64,000 nucleotides of DNA from Moringa oleifera (taxonomy: Eukaryota > Streptophyta > Magnoliopsida > Brassicales > Moringaceae), in assembly GCA_021397835.1 (NCBI GenBank), contig JAJFZO010000056.1:1-64000 (forward strand), in the 5' to 3' direction. Positions 1 to 11,470 of the stretch are shown here, piece by piece. The notes under the pieces are model-generated. The model was given only the letters and a program-made list of their open reading frames with translations, had not been told where the DNA came from and ran no database searches. Position 1 is the first letter of the stretch, and each line of letters opens with the position of its first letter. The translations under genes and the position numbers were made by a program.

Positions 1-1118
1 ATTGGGTTTAATCATCAATACGAGGCCTAACCTTCATGGAACATAGATCAAGCCACTAGGATATGATATTTTCTCTTATGGACTGCCATGTTATTTATTT
101 TGATATCTCATTGCCCAAAGTTTCAAATGGATCCTTCCAAGTTCATCTCACTCATTCCATTTTCACGATTAAAGATTGATTTTAAGCCATTTACAGCCTT
201 TGCTACATTTACTTTTTCCCATTCTTTGTCCACTTTATCTGGGTTGGGCTGTTTTCCAACTATTTGAGTATATCTGGGTGCACATGAAGAGGCAATTTCC
301 AATACCTATGAAAATAATAACCAAGTTGGTGAGCAAACTACATATAGCTCACAAGTCTACAACCACATGACAATAAGCATTTAAGGTTATTCAATCGGCC
401 ATGCTTGGAAAAGACCGACTGCTTGAATTAGAAAAGGGGGGAAAAAAACAGAGAAAAAGCTCTTTCATATGCCACAAATGTCACCATATCTTGTACTGGG
501 AAGTTCTATTAGCACTACCCTAGAAGATTTTGTTACTCCACATGAGAAACTTCTCTCTGCATTTGGAGGCACCAACAGTACTTTTTTTAGTGCTAATGGT
601 CGTCCCCTTTCAATTTTGTTCACCTAATTTCAAAGCGAACACGCATATGGAAGCTGTTCACCTTCACTTGTTCAGCCAATTAGATCAAACATTTGGGTCA
701 TAACTTCACTGGTTCGATATACACAAAAATCGACTTTAGCACAACTGTCTCATGGACTACTTCCAATAAAGAAGCCCTCTCCATATTGGTTCTACAATTA
801 AACCCACTTACATGTTACCATCACTAATTTCTTGTAGTTACCTTTTTGCTAATGAGAAGGAAAAAAAATCTCATTGTTCAAGAAAAAGTGTGATATGGCA
901 CTTACAATATCACCAAGAGCACTAAAAAAACCAACTAGCCATGTTATTATCTACAGACTACAAAAAAAAACCAACACAAGTGTAGCTGCTCAACTCATAG
1001 AATACTCAACAATAAAGATCAGTTATTCCAAGGTTTTCAGAAGCCTAAACAACCCAGCTGCTTCCCTAGTTCATGAAAATTCAATGCAGAAAGCTTGAAC
1101 TTCAATGAATAGTTCATT
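1..1118. other. Unassigned AT-rich sequence left of duplicated segment A
   Basis: No gene, RNA or repeat is recognised here. Short open frames exist on both strands but none shows a known motif or a run of exon-like coding sequence with splice sites. The right edge is set by where similarity to the second copy of segment A begins, at the ATTACATAAAAA text near 1116. Confidence 0.5.
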
Positions 1119-2076
1119 CATTACATAAAAATTGTTATCAATTAGTATCAACAAAAAATGCTGCCAAAAATAAGACTTATGAACACAGGGTAAACCCATA
1201 TCGAGCAATACTAGTACGTCAGTTTGAGGCACCATTAAATGTAGTTTGGAATATCAACTTTGCAACTGAATCAGGATTTCATATTGCATCAGGAATTTAA
1301 GTCTTTTTCCTAAGATATCACCACTGAAATAAGTAGCCTACCATTACTTATTGCTATTACTACAATTATGTTGCAACTAGTATGTTGCTTTAAAATTTAC
1401 ATATATTTAATTCCGCACATCACAAACAACAATATTAACGCAGACCATAATATTAAGAGGCTACACAAACAACAATCAGCTTACTCAATTATAATAGTCC
1501 TGGATGTAGAAAAATACATGCACTGTCAATGATTTTATTTTGAATTAAACTTTGCAGGAAAACACATACAAGTCGGGCAAGTGTGTTTTGCATGTATTTA
1601 TCCGAAAAAAGAAGAAGATTATTTCTAGTTAACATAATCTAAAAATCTTTAAGGCTACAGAAAAGCCTTGTTAAAAGAGTGAAATTGTATAGAAGCTAAA
1701 AATAATTATTAGTATGGCCTGATAAAAAAAATTTGTTAATATGGCTAAATTTAGCTCATAGAGAGCAATTTGTAGGTCGAAGTGTTTTTCTGTCTATCAT
1801 TTTTTATTCATTCAATTTTTTTCTTTTGGTTACAATTTTACTTTTCTTACGTATAAAAAGTTAATCCTCCAATCTGCTTGTCTTTAGCTTGAATGTTTCA
1901 AATTGATGACATCATTTTTTTCTTATCAGAAAAACTATTGACACATCATACGAAGACTTACCCAACCAAGCACAATGAAGCAGATCAACTCAAGTTTTCA
2001 AACCTTTTATGCCCAGAATGTCTAATGAAGTAAAACCAGTAGAAAGATCACCACAAAGCATAGGAGAAGAATGTAC

Positions 2077-2566
2077 CTTGATGTTCTCGCAAGATGATAT
2101 ACAATTAGTCATGTACATGTGTATAAAATCTCTAGGAAGTTCTGCTGTTGTAAGTCTATTCATAACTTCCATCGAGTGTAGGCTCATCTCTATATTAATA
2201 AGAAGTGTAAAATAGCTGCATCAATATATGTATATCAAACATCCACATCATACAAGTTTACTAAAGTTAAAATGGTAATGGAATTGTATTCTTTAATTAG
2301 AGTAACCAAAAAGACTATCCACTAGAAACACACTTAGCAATTTTAAGAGAATTTATCAATTTAGTGAGAACTTCAACTGCAAATTGGGGACTGTTCTCCA
2401 TCAATTCTTGATAACAAGATACAAGACCTTTTAATATCAAAGCAATATGTAAATTATATAATAAAAGTTACATTATAGTTATCAGATCACATACCAATAG
2501 CTTCCTTGGTGTCAGCTCACAGTGATACACAAGCTTTGGTTCATTCACCAACTTCACCAGGACTTG
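2077..2566 (-). pseudogene. CNOT11: CNOT11-like gene fragment, three exons (left copy)
   Basis: CNOT11 is a subunit of the CCR4-NOT mRNA deadenylation complex. Three minus-strand exons can be read: 2566-2495 (24 codons, contains PKLVYHCELTPRKL), 2406-2334 (ELMENSPQFAVEVLTKLIN) and 2215-2077 ([19 protein letters not shown], then [14 protein letters not shown]). The order and wording match the conserved C-terminal half of plant CNOT11 as I recall it. The first exon has acceptor CAG and donor GTATGT; the third has acceptor GCAG and donor GTACAT. The middle exon's acceptor is damaged: the TAG seen in the right copy reads CAA here, so use of the next AG would shift the frame. The expected continuation (DKYMQNRLVRLV) and the N-terminal exons are not found nearby, so this is a fragment. 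Confidence 0.78.
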
Positions 2567-4029
2567 CTGGACAAGAAAAGGAAAAAGTCTCTTCTTTATC
2601 AATAATTATTAATGCAACAAGTATAAATAGAATGTGTAGTCTGTGAAATTCCAAGTTTGAAGGCAAATTTATTGTCAAATAAGCCATAGATGCAATCAAT
2701 TTACCCTAGAACCAGATCAGAATTCAGTCATTACTTAAGATATGTGATGCTCCCTTATTTTTCCACAGAGCTTGGTTTTACACTTTGTACATGGAACATG
2801 AATCTTTTTCTTTATTCAGAAATCAATTTTCAAAAAAAAGAACCTAAATCTTACTATTAATGCCAACACAACCTACAACCCTTTCCTTCCTTTCTCATAT
2901 CAGTAACTTTTGCACTTATGTAGATGCATTCTGAAGATTTCTTATAACAAACAACCATAGAAAAAGAGGATGATTTTAGTAAATTGGTGTTATCTATGAG
3001 AGGTGGAAAAACAGACCATTGATATCTCTTCTGGTGTTCATGGAAAAGACAATTAGAAAAGAAGGCTCTTTCCAACATTGACATTTCTTAGGTGGTGTGC
3101 GGACTAGTAGTCAAGAGAGGTATGGCCTTGGACAGGGGTCGATGGTCCAAATGAGACTAAGAAAGCAATGTCCTTATTCTCCATGGTCATCTTTGGATGG
3201 AATAAAACAAATTAGAGGTCTTTTGAAGAGACAGAAAACTTTATTTTGGCACTGAAAAATAGATGGCAGCATGCACTGCATTTATGGTGTAGGGGACATT
3301 CTTCTGCAAATGAACAGGAACATATTGGCGTCATTGTTCTGACATGTAATTAGATATACTTGTACATGGGTAACACCTCCTTGGTGCTCTTTGTAGATAA
3401 AACAATTGTTTCCATTAAGAAAAAAAAACTTTAAAAAGGCGGTAAAAAACATATGCACTAAATATTATCTACTAGTCATTGATAATTATCATGAAAGGGA
3501 ATATCCCCTAGATTAGGGCCTTAACACAAGCTTAAATATTTCAATATGATTTTCCAATACCTAAAACAAAAATAAATATTTTAATTTCTTTTGTAAGAAA
3601 ACATGGTGGTTCATCCATTGCATGGCTATTAAAGACTAATCAGCTTCAGGAACTCAGCCTAAAGATATAGCCATAGCACCAACAAAGAAGACATACTAGT
3701 AACATAATGAAGAATACACACTCAGTGGTTCATCCATGAAATTCCTATGCATCAAAAGTAATGCTAGAACCAACCGCTTAATTTTATAACAAGTCTCATA
3801 GTTTGACCTTGCATGTGGAAGCTGGATTAAGTTTTTTTTTTTTTTTGAAGGGTTAAGTTGCAATTTTTTTCAACCTTTATACAAGAGTTGAAGTCGTTAT
3901 GGTAATATTTATTTGGCTTGTCTATGTAGCTTGGTCTAAAGTTGATGGACTTGAGCTTGCATATCACTTTTTGTCTGACAGTTTTATCTTATACACTCCA
4001 ACCACATAGGATGTGGTGGTGTATGATGC
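2567..4029. other. Non-coding interior of segment A
   Basis: No recognised gene. A minus-strand open frame at 2857-3084 is kept in the second copy with one residue changed, but the whole stretch is nearly identical there, so this is weak evidence of selection. It includes a T-run near 3831-3846. Confidence 0.5.
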
Positions 4030-4036
4030 TTGCTAA

Positions 4037-4143
4037 TCCTGCTATACTCCTACGACAACTGTTACTCAGTTATACTCTTATATTGCTACACAGCTACTGC
4101 TACTCCATTCAAACTGCTACTTTCCCTCCTACTCAATCTATTT
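4037..4143. repeat. Short CTGCTACT minisatellite inside segment A
   Basis: About 100 bases built from CTACT/GCTACT words spaced by CCATTCAAACTG-like text. This is the reverse complement of the motif family that makes up the minisatellite half of the 2.1-kb array units at 26.9-59 kb. It is followed by AT-rich text with repeated ATTTAGC words. Confidence 0.8.
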
Positions 4144-4499
4144 AGGGCTAAATTTATTTTTTTTAAAAAAAATACATTTAGCACTAAAAAAATATATATT
4201 TAGCGCTACGCACCAAGGATGATATTATAGTATAACTTTTGGTACTCATGTTATGAGAAAAGATTCAGATCTTCGACTAAATTTGAGTTGTGTTAATTTT
4301 TTTATAAAATAATACATATAATAATTTAATAAAATTATTGATTAAAATTTATTTTTTATTTCTTATATCAACATAATAAATCAACCAAAAATCTCGTCTT
4401 ACCCATCTGCTTGAAAATCAAAAAGCAAAAAAATCTAGTAAAATGGCATGGGACCAAAGAATACTTAAAATGACTATAAAATCCTTATCCCGTAATTAA

Positions 4500-4622
4500 A
4501 CTATAAAGACCCTTTTACCTCCCCTCTACTTTGGTCTTGGACCTTAATAAATGTGAGAACCCTTTTTCTTTTTTCTTTCCCTCTACTTTCTTGATCTTAA
4601 ACCTTAATAAAGTGAGATCCAC
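4500..4622. repeat. Imperfect tandem repeat, period about 74 bp
   Basis: Two adjacent copies of a block containing CCCTCTACTTT, then ACCTTAATAAA, then GTGAGA. It is present in the same form in segment A' near 63240-63360. Confidence 0.65.
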
Positions 4623-4884
4623 GCCTATGGACTTGCCTTTTGAGTGACTTCTTAGCATCTGTAAATGTAGAAACAATTCAAAATGTCTAAGTTAAAAAAG
4701 TCTCTAAGACAAGTTGTGACACAGACTCACTATTTTGTTTTACATAGAAGGCCATAAGGTTTTGTCATCTTTTAATGCTAATGAAAACATCTTGGTTATT
4801 CTTCTTTCAAACTCATAATTCATTATATAATAAAGGAAAGAACATGGTAAGGCTCAATAAGTGACAAAAATAAACCTGTTATAG

Positions 4885-5040
4885 GACAATAGTACCTAGT
4901 TTAATAATCTGTGACACTTTCTTTTTTCACTTCTAACATTAACACAAGAAATTGATATCTCATGTGGCATCTTGATCTCCGTATGTTTCTTATGTAATTG
5001 ATTCTTCAGGTTTTGATAGGATTTAGAATCTTTTAATGTT
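4885..5040 (+). repeat. Direct repeat left of the Copia remnant (LTR-like)
   Basis: About 150 bases ending in GGATTTAGAATCTTTTAATG that recur at about 6217-6376. They share AACATTAACACAAGAAATT and TCTCATGTGGCATC. The second copy of the segment (63625-63771) has this sequence only once, which fits LTR-like or insertion-associated repeats. No clear TG...CA ends or tRNA primer site could be fixed. Confidence 0.6.
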
Positions 5041-5420
5041 TTGATAGCAAAGACTTCTAATGTGTCATTTCTAGATTAGTAACTAAGAAGATAAAGACTT
5101 GGAAGAATGAGCATCATCCAAGTCATAAGATTAATGCACAAGTAGTCAAATCTGTTGGCCATGTTAACAAAAGAGGCAGTATATAAAGCTTCTATGTTTT
5201 TTGGTTCTGTTGCTACTGAAGAAAGTTTTATACCCCCTCATGATTGAGTCTTTTAAAAAGTATTGAACTTTGATTGTAATTGAAGAATTATGGCCCTATA
5301 ATTGTCAAACTTTTTATCTTCATAAGAGAGTTTCATCAATTGTATACAAAGATTAAGTGTCTTTCGTTACTAGTGTCTTGTGTTGGATTCATTATTGATG
5401 GATTTGTAAAGTTCGATTCA
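5041..5420 (+). promoter_or_regulatory. Possible LTR promoter/leader of the Copia remnant
   Basis: Between the left direct repeat and the gag-like frame lies a stretch with a good TATA box (CAGTATATAAAGC near 5178), followed by about 240 bases of leader-like sequence. Position and content suit a U3/R/U5 region of a Copia LTR. It is absent from segment A'. No primer-binding site is recognised, so this is inference. Confidence 0.4.
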
Positions 5421-5439
5421 AGATAATGATGGTTTGAGT

Positions 5440-6216
5440 TCTTCATTTGAAAGCCTGTATATGATGAAATCACTCACCAACAAAGTATATCTCAAAACAA
5501 AGTTTTTTAAAGTCAAGATGAATGAAGATAATAGTCTTGATGAGAATCTTGATGAGTTAGAAAGTTGCCAGTGAAAAGATTAATGATGTAGATCAAGCTG
5601 TGATCTCATTAAACTTACTATCTTCTGCATATGACCAATTGAGAGATACCATAAAGTATAGCAAGGATACATTGTCAATGGAAGAGCTGGAGTCAGTCAT
5701 AAGATCAAAGGAGCATGAATTAATGTAGAACAAAGGGGTTAGAAGCCTTGAAAGTAATAGTGAAGCCTTAATAGTTAAAGGAAAACTTGAAAAGAGATCG
5801 AATTCTCAAGGGTGGCATTCAACTAAACACGAGTCTAACAAGGTCTAAATCAAGGGAGGCTGGAAGAAAGTGCTGTTACTATAAAAAAGTTGATCATATC
5901 AAAAGTTTTGCAAGGAATTAAAGAAGAAACAACAAGAACAACAAAGAAAGAAAGGAGATGCTGCAGTTGCTGCATCAAAAATGGGATGTATTGACATAAT
6001 TGAATCAGGAAGCATAGATTCTGGATTTTTCCTACAGCTTTAATATGTATCCCAAAAATAAATGGCTTAGGGACTTTAAAGAAGTAAATAATGGAAGGGT
6101 GATCATGGGAGATGATTATTCTTGTGATATCAAAGGGATTGGCTCCATTGCTTTCAAGCTTGATGATGGTTCAACAAAGATACTTACAAATGCAAGGTAT
6201 ATTCCTTAGTTGAAGA
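5440..6216 (+). mobile_element. Ty1/Copia retrotransposon remnant: gag and start of protease
   Basis: Gag-like reading from about 5480 includes KTKFFKVKMNED, VDQAVISLNLLSSAYDQL, DTIKYSKDTLSMEELESV and IRSKEHELM, as in Copia gag (UBN2) proteins. A degenerate zinc knuckle follows near 5845-5915 (GRKCCYYKKVDHIKSFAR; the family pattern is CX2CX4HX4C, and the cysteine spacing is damaged). From about 6010 the protease/pre-integrase part is readable: IDSG, WLRDFKEVNNGRVIMG, DDYSCDIKGIGSIAFKLDDG, then ILTNARYIP. Stops (for example after HELM) and frameshifts disable it. The remnant stops abruptly at about 6216; no integrase or reverse transcriptase remains. Confidence 0.88.
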
Positions 6217-6376
6217 GAATATTATAAAACCATAATACCTACTTAATAATCCCCTGTCACTTTCTTTTTTCAATCATAACATTAACACAAGAAATTAATA
6301 TCTCATGTGGCATCATGATCTTGATTTGTTTATTGTGTAATTGGTTCTTTAGGTTTTAATAGGATTTAGAATCTTC
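6217..6376 (+). repeat. Direct repeat right of the Copia remnant
   Basis: Second copy of the 150-bp repeat at 4885-5040, with about 10-15 percent differences by eye. After it the sequence rejoins segment A' (the TTTATTTAATTATA text), showing that the Copia material is an insertion relative to A', or was removed from A' by recombination between the repeats. Confidence 0.65.
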
Positions 6377-6577
6377 TAATTCTTTAGTTTATTTAATTAT
6401 AAAAGAAGATGTTTATACTTGATAAATTTAATAAAATAAATATAACAAAATTTAAATTATAGTTACAAATTTTTTTTAATTGAGTTCAATTTAAATGTTG
6501 TTATTAATTTAAAAAATAAAAAAATTATTGAAATTAAGATCTTATACAATAAATTTTATCTTGAAAATTTTCAATTT

Positions 6578-7846
6578 AGTTCATGTTGTGAATTTTTTTA
6601 AAATGACTATTCAAATTGCAAATATTTTACAATAAATTTTAATTTTAAAATTTTTACAAAAATAAAAAATTCCAATTACCTTCAAAAAAAATTAAATTTT
6701 TAATATTAAAAATATATTTTAAAATCTTTACACAATTAAATTTTTAAAAAGTTTGTGAAAAAATAAGTTATTAGTCAAAATTATTTAATATTAAAATATT
6801 AACTTAGAAAAAGTACGTAAAATTTATTTAAATCATTATTAAAACATTTCAACAATGAAACTACTTTGTTCTTTTACAATAACTAGATGAAAGTCCAAGT
6901 TATGGCTTTTGGACTCAATATCTAATCTAACCAAATTGAAAAACTAAATATACAATCGATATATTAAAGTTTTAAAAAATAAATTTAATTTAAAATTTTT
7001 TTCATCTTTATTCTAAGATCTCTTTCATTTATTTTTTTCATTCTCACCTTAATATACAATAAATTACAACAAGAAAAAACATATCTTTATTTTTTCAAAC
7101 AGATGAACAAATTATAAAATTAGAGATCTGATGTCCTGTGACAATGTTTCCTACATGATTTGAAAGATACTGTATTGCATGTGGTAGGATTTCTAATAAT
7201 ATAGTGAATTGATTATGAAATCAAAATGAGTTGAAAGGATGCCAGAAGATTCTTGGTGGATGTCCTCTCTCTGCCTTTGTTTTGTTATGTGCTTGTGAAA
7301 GCCAAAGATAAATGCTAAAATGCCCTTACTGAATTCAAAAGCAGCCTTTTTCTTTATGGTTCACTTTATGAGATTCAATTGAAAACATCAAAAAGACTTA
7401 AAGGTGGATACTGTATGAAGAAAAGAAAGATGAGTTGCAGTTTTATTTTTGTGCAGAGCTGTTAACTTTTGACTCTATTTAATAATCTAATAATTGCCTT
7501 TTTCAATTTTAGTACTATTTTTTTGCTTATCAAAAGAGATTTTTTTCATCAAAGTTGACTATTTTTATATATAAGGAGGTCCTATTGCAAGGGATTTGCA
7601 TTTTCATCTTTAAAGTTGAGAACTTGGCCAACAGAACAACATCCCCTTTTTTGATCAAATAAAAAATGATTATGTGATTACGACCACAAGAAAGCACCAA
7701 GATACTAGGTTTTCTCAAAAGAAAGATTTTAAAACTTTAAAAGTCTAAAGGCTGATGATCAAAAAGATTAATATCTTTACTTTGATTGAACAAATCATGT
7801 TTATATATTCTATTATGTTATTAAACACTAACATTTTTTCAAAAAT
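6578..7846. other. AT-rich spacer, no gene recognised
   Basis: Low-complexity A/T text to about 7110, then more mixed sequence. Nothing with a known motif or exon structure is visible. Confidence 0.5.
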
Positions 7847-8455
7847 CAATAAAAACTTAGATAATTTGAAAAAATTTCTTATTGCTTGAATTGATTAGTG
7901 TTCTTAAAAAAAGGTATACCAATTCCTATTAAAATTTAAAGTTACAATTGTCTATCCACTAAAAGCTTAGTGGTTAGTGAAGTGAGCTTCGAATTGAATC
8001 TTTAAGATGATGCCTATGAAACTTAAACCCGACATGTTATCTTAAGGTTAAGCTTCTTTACCTAAAATTTTAAAAATTTAAATTATCTTAAACATTTTAT
8101 GTTAAGACTTAAAAGTACTTTTTATAATTTATCATATTAATAAAATGTTATAATTATTTATTTTATTAAAATTATTACACATTTCTTCAAAACCTTAATA
8201 TAAAGAGTCATCTAACTATTTAATATACCTATCACTAAATGTAAACTTCATACAAATCAAGCCTTTTCACTTTGCTAAGTATTCTATTTATAAATGAAAT
8301 GAGAGAGAGAGGTTATGATTAATTGTAATTTCCCTTTCCCCTCAAAATTCATAATTGCAATTAATACTTGAAAGTAAAAAGCATAAATGACATTTTAGAA
8401 GCTACATTTTGCAATCCTCATAATGGAGTTCCTATACCCCACTCTTATCCATTTG
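7847..8455 (+). repeat. Direct duplication, copy 1
   Basis: Matches 8950-9615 with many substitutions and indels. Shared landmarks include the CTTAGTGG word, AAGTGAG, TAAGACTTAAAAGTA, CTTAATATAAAGA, TATTTAATATACCTAT and AGCTACATTTTGCAATCCT. Divergence by eye is well above that of segment A/A', so this is an older event. Confidence 0.85.
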
Positions 8456-8561
8456 ACAACCATAATCAAAGCCATATTAATAACAAAACATCTATGTAAG
8501 CAATTGAGCTGTGCTTCATTTTAATATTTCTTATAAGAATGAAAGTAATATGATTATATTG

Positions 8562-8790
8562 TTAGCGCAAGTCAAATATGCAACATGTTTTCATACAATA
8601 ATACACATATATCAAGTATGAGAAAGTAAAGATTATCAAAACCTTGAAAGAATATAAAATAAATTCCATCCTTTTTTGATTTGCCGATTGAAGTACGTGT
8701 TTCTGCAAAGCATGAAGCACAAAAATCCCATGTCCAAGTGCTAATTCATTGACCTCGAAGACCGCATCTATCACATCACCTCTTCATTCA
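8562..8790 (-). pseudogene. Exon-like minus-strand frame of unknown family
   Basis: The minus-strand frame reads IDAVFEVNELALGHGIFV and then LHALQKHVLQSANQKRMEF. Unlike its AT-rich surroundings it has protein-like composition. It ends at a plausible donor (CAAG/GTTTTG near 8640), after which the reading becomes low-complexity. I do not recognise the family. It sits between the two direct duplication copies at 7.85-9.6 kb. It may be a single captured exon; a chance frame is the alternative. Confidence 0.35.
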
Positions 8791-8949
8791 TTAGAAACAG
8801 TAGGTATGCGAGAGGAATGCTTTTACTAGCACATGTATGGATTCTGGTGTTATATTAATCACAACTTTCTTGATCTAAATTTATCTTTCGCTCCCATCAA
8901 CAGGACTTACCACTCCAACACAACCTAGAAGACAATATGCTGATTCTAT

Positions 8950-9615
8950 TAAATCAATAAAAAATTAAATAATTTGAAAATACTAGTTCCCACGAAAATC
9001 TCATTTTATACTTCTAAAGTATTGAGAAGCAGCTGAAAAACTTCTTAGTACTTAAATTAATTAGTGGACTCAAAGAAAGATAGGCCAATTCCTGTTGGGA
9101 CTCAAACTCATAATCATCCATCCACTAGAGACTTAGTGGGTTAATGAAGTGAGTTTGTATTGGAGATCATGCCTAAGAGACCTAAATCTAACATTTTTAC
9201 CCTAAAGGTAAGCTTGTTTACTTAAAATTTTAAAAATTTTAACTGTCATGAACCTTTTATTGTAAGACTTAAAAGTATTTTTATAATTTATTAAATTAAT
9301 AAAAAATTATAATTATTTATTTTATTAAATTGTCACATACTTCTTCAAAGCCTTAATATAAAGAATCACTCTTATGACTATTTAATATACCTATTACTAA
9401 CTAGATGTAAACTTCACTCAAGTGGAATCTATTCAGTTTGCCAAGTATTCAATTTATAAATGAAATGAGAAGGAGAAAAAGAGGCTATGATTAATAGTAA
9501 TTTCCCTTCCCCTTAAAATTCACAATTGATATTAGTACTTGTACGAGCATAAATAACATTTCAAAAGCTACATTTTGCAATCCTTATAATGCAGTTCCTA
9601 TGCCATGCACTTATC
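8950..9615 (+). repeat. Direct duplication, copy 2
   Basis: Second copy of 7847-8455, offset by about 1.1-1.17 kb. The similarity ends near the GTTCCTATGCC text at about 9605. Confidence 0.85.
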
Positions 9616-10735
9616 TTATATACTAGCAATAACACCTTGTAATTTTAACAAAACGAAGGTGATCAATGCTAAGCACTACATCAGTCAATCTGACCAAAAA
9701 ATATATAACAAAAGAACCATCAAGTATCTTTCATACTAATATTTGATTTGGGAGGAAATTAAATGCACTAAGGTGAGAAAAATTAAATTCTTAGACACCT
9801 AGTCTATTATTGCCAAAAAATCATCAAGAGTAACAAATGCCAAACCCTGTCTTCATGGTAAGACAAAACATTGAGCTTGTTACTCTTTTAACTAATTATA
9901 GTCGATTATTAGCATTTAAACAAACCTTCATCAATCTTCGTTTACAGAACCTATAGTAGTGGATGCAACTATTTTTTTACATTGATCTCATTTTACTTTT
10001 TTTATGATCCATTTTAAAGTTAATGAACCTTTAAATGATAAAAATTAAAGTACTCACTTTTAGATGTTTTTACAGGACCAACAATCAGTGCATGAATTCT
10101 CAAGATTTTGCTTTTTTTTTTTCATTTAGATCTTTGTTTCTTAATAATTAATTTGGTGTAGGGTTAGATAAGTGTGCAATGTCTTACTCAAGGCACATTG
10201 ATTTTCCTTCTTTTTTTTTCCTATAGGTTCTCTCTCGTGAGTTTAGCTTATGAAGTTATTAATAATTAAGATTATAATCATTAATTAAAGAAATTATCTC
10301 ATAACTTTTGTGTGTTTATAAATGAAAATTAGGCTTTTGATTGAAGAACACTTATTAAAGTTGACACAAAAACGGCATGTAATCAATATGATATCTTTCT
10401 TGAAACTATGTGGTAGAATAAACGTATCAACAACCTCCACAATTATAACGTCTATCTACAATTGGTGACTTTACATGCATTCACTTGTTAAAAAGAGACA
10501 TGCACAAGCTTAACGTAAATTCTGTTAGGGGAAACGAGTACAGACTTCATGCCCTTTGAAATTTTATTTATTAGTTGTTCTTTCAAAAAATGCCTCGTTT
10601 TATATTAGCTATTGCAAAGAAGATTTTGTTAGCCAATTTGAGTACTTATAATGGTATATCTTACTTGAAGCCTGACCTAATTATATGCTTCGGAAATAAT
10701 TGAGAAGCGCTGGAAAACAATTTCAAATTATCATT
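9616..10735. other. AT-rich spacer, no gene recognised
   Basis: Mixed AT-rich DNA with short T-runs near 10111 and 10210. No coding or repeat structure is recognised. Confidence 0.5.
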
Positions 10736-11165
10736 GTTATATATAAAGCATACATATATATAATCTATATAAATGAATTATATATAAAGCATATTTTTAA
10801 AATTGAATATATATATATATATACACAAGTTACAAGCGTACTTGTGTATATGTATGCATATATATAACTTGTAGTTGTACTTGATCAATTTTATCTATAA
10901 CATAGAATTAGGCGTATATGTATAATCTTATAATTAAATATATATACATGGAAGTTATAAATGTATATGAATCACAACTATATGTTATAATCATCATAAA
11001 ATTAATATATATTACAATATATAAATATTAATTATTAAGTACTAAAATTAATCAAGCAAACAAGTAATATCATATATACACACATATATATATATATGTG
11101 CTTATAACTTATATACTCTTATAATCGAATATATAATGTATATAGAAATTGTGAATATACATATG
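10736..11165. repeat. Degenerate TA/TATATG microsatellite
   Basis: Dense (TA)n, ATATAC and TATATG words, including perfect TA runs near 10809-10822 and 11083-11098. A small inverted repeat, ACACAAG...CTTGTGT, lies at 10821-10847. Confidence 0.85.
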
Positions 11166-11179
11166 TATCTCGTTTTTAT

Positions 11180-11470
11180 TGAAATTATTGTAAAGAAATA
11201 AAATATTCGATTTCATTTATAAAAACCTAAAATTTTAAGAAATTTTTATTGGAAATTTCAACATAAAAAGAAATTTCAATAATAATTTTTTTGGAATTTT
11301 TTGCTAAAATTATAATAAAAAATAAATCAAGTTCAACTAATACTTTTTGCATGAAATTCTAATAGAAATTATTGTTGAATTTCATCTAAAAATTTTAACA
11401 AAAAATTTTGTTGCAATTTAAGTTTATATTTATAAAAAAAAATAAAAAACAATTTTCAAAATTAAATTTT
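11180..11470. repeat. Cluster of GAAATTTCAATA-like inverted motifs
   Basis: GAAATTTCAA, its near complements and AAATTTTGTTGCAATT recur in both orientations. It may be the remains of a small inverted-repeat element, but no terminal repeats or target duplication could be fixed. Confidence 0.3.

Larger units (their letters stand above)
1116..6577 (+). repeat. Segment A, left copy of a long direct duplication
   Basis: Sequence from about 1116 to 6577 matches 59859-64000 base for base over long stretches, in the same orientation. Differences are scattered substitutions (about 4 percent by eye near the left edge, fewer around 2500-3400), small indels, and one large insertion of about 1.2-1.3 kb present only here (Copia remnant, about 5040-6216). 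The match runs through the window end, so the true length is unknown. The segment contains three minus-strand CNOT11-like exons, an ORF-sized stretch without known motif near 2857-3084, a short CTGCTACT minisatellite, and an imperfect 74-bp tandem repeat. Confidence 0.93.

Noticed and set aside
2857..3084. Minus-strand frame of 75 codons conserved in A' as a gene
   Set aside because: The surrounding DNA is equally conserved between A and A', so conservation of the frame carries no information. No motif recognised.
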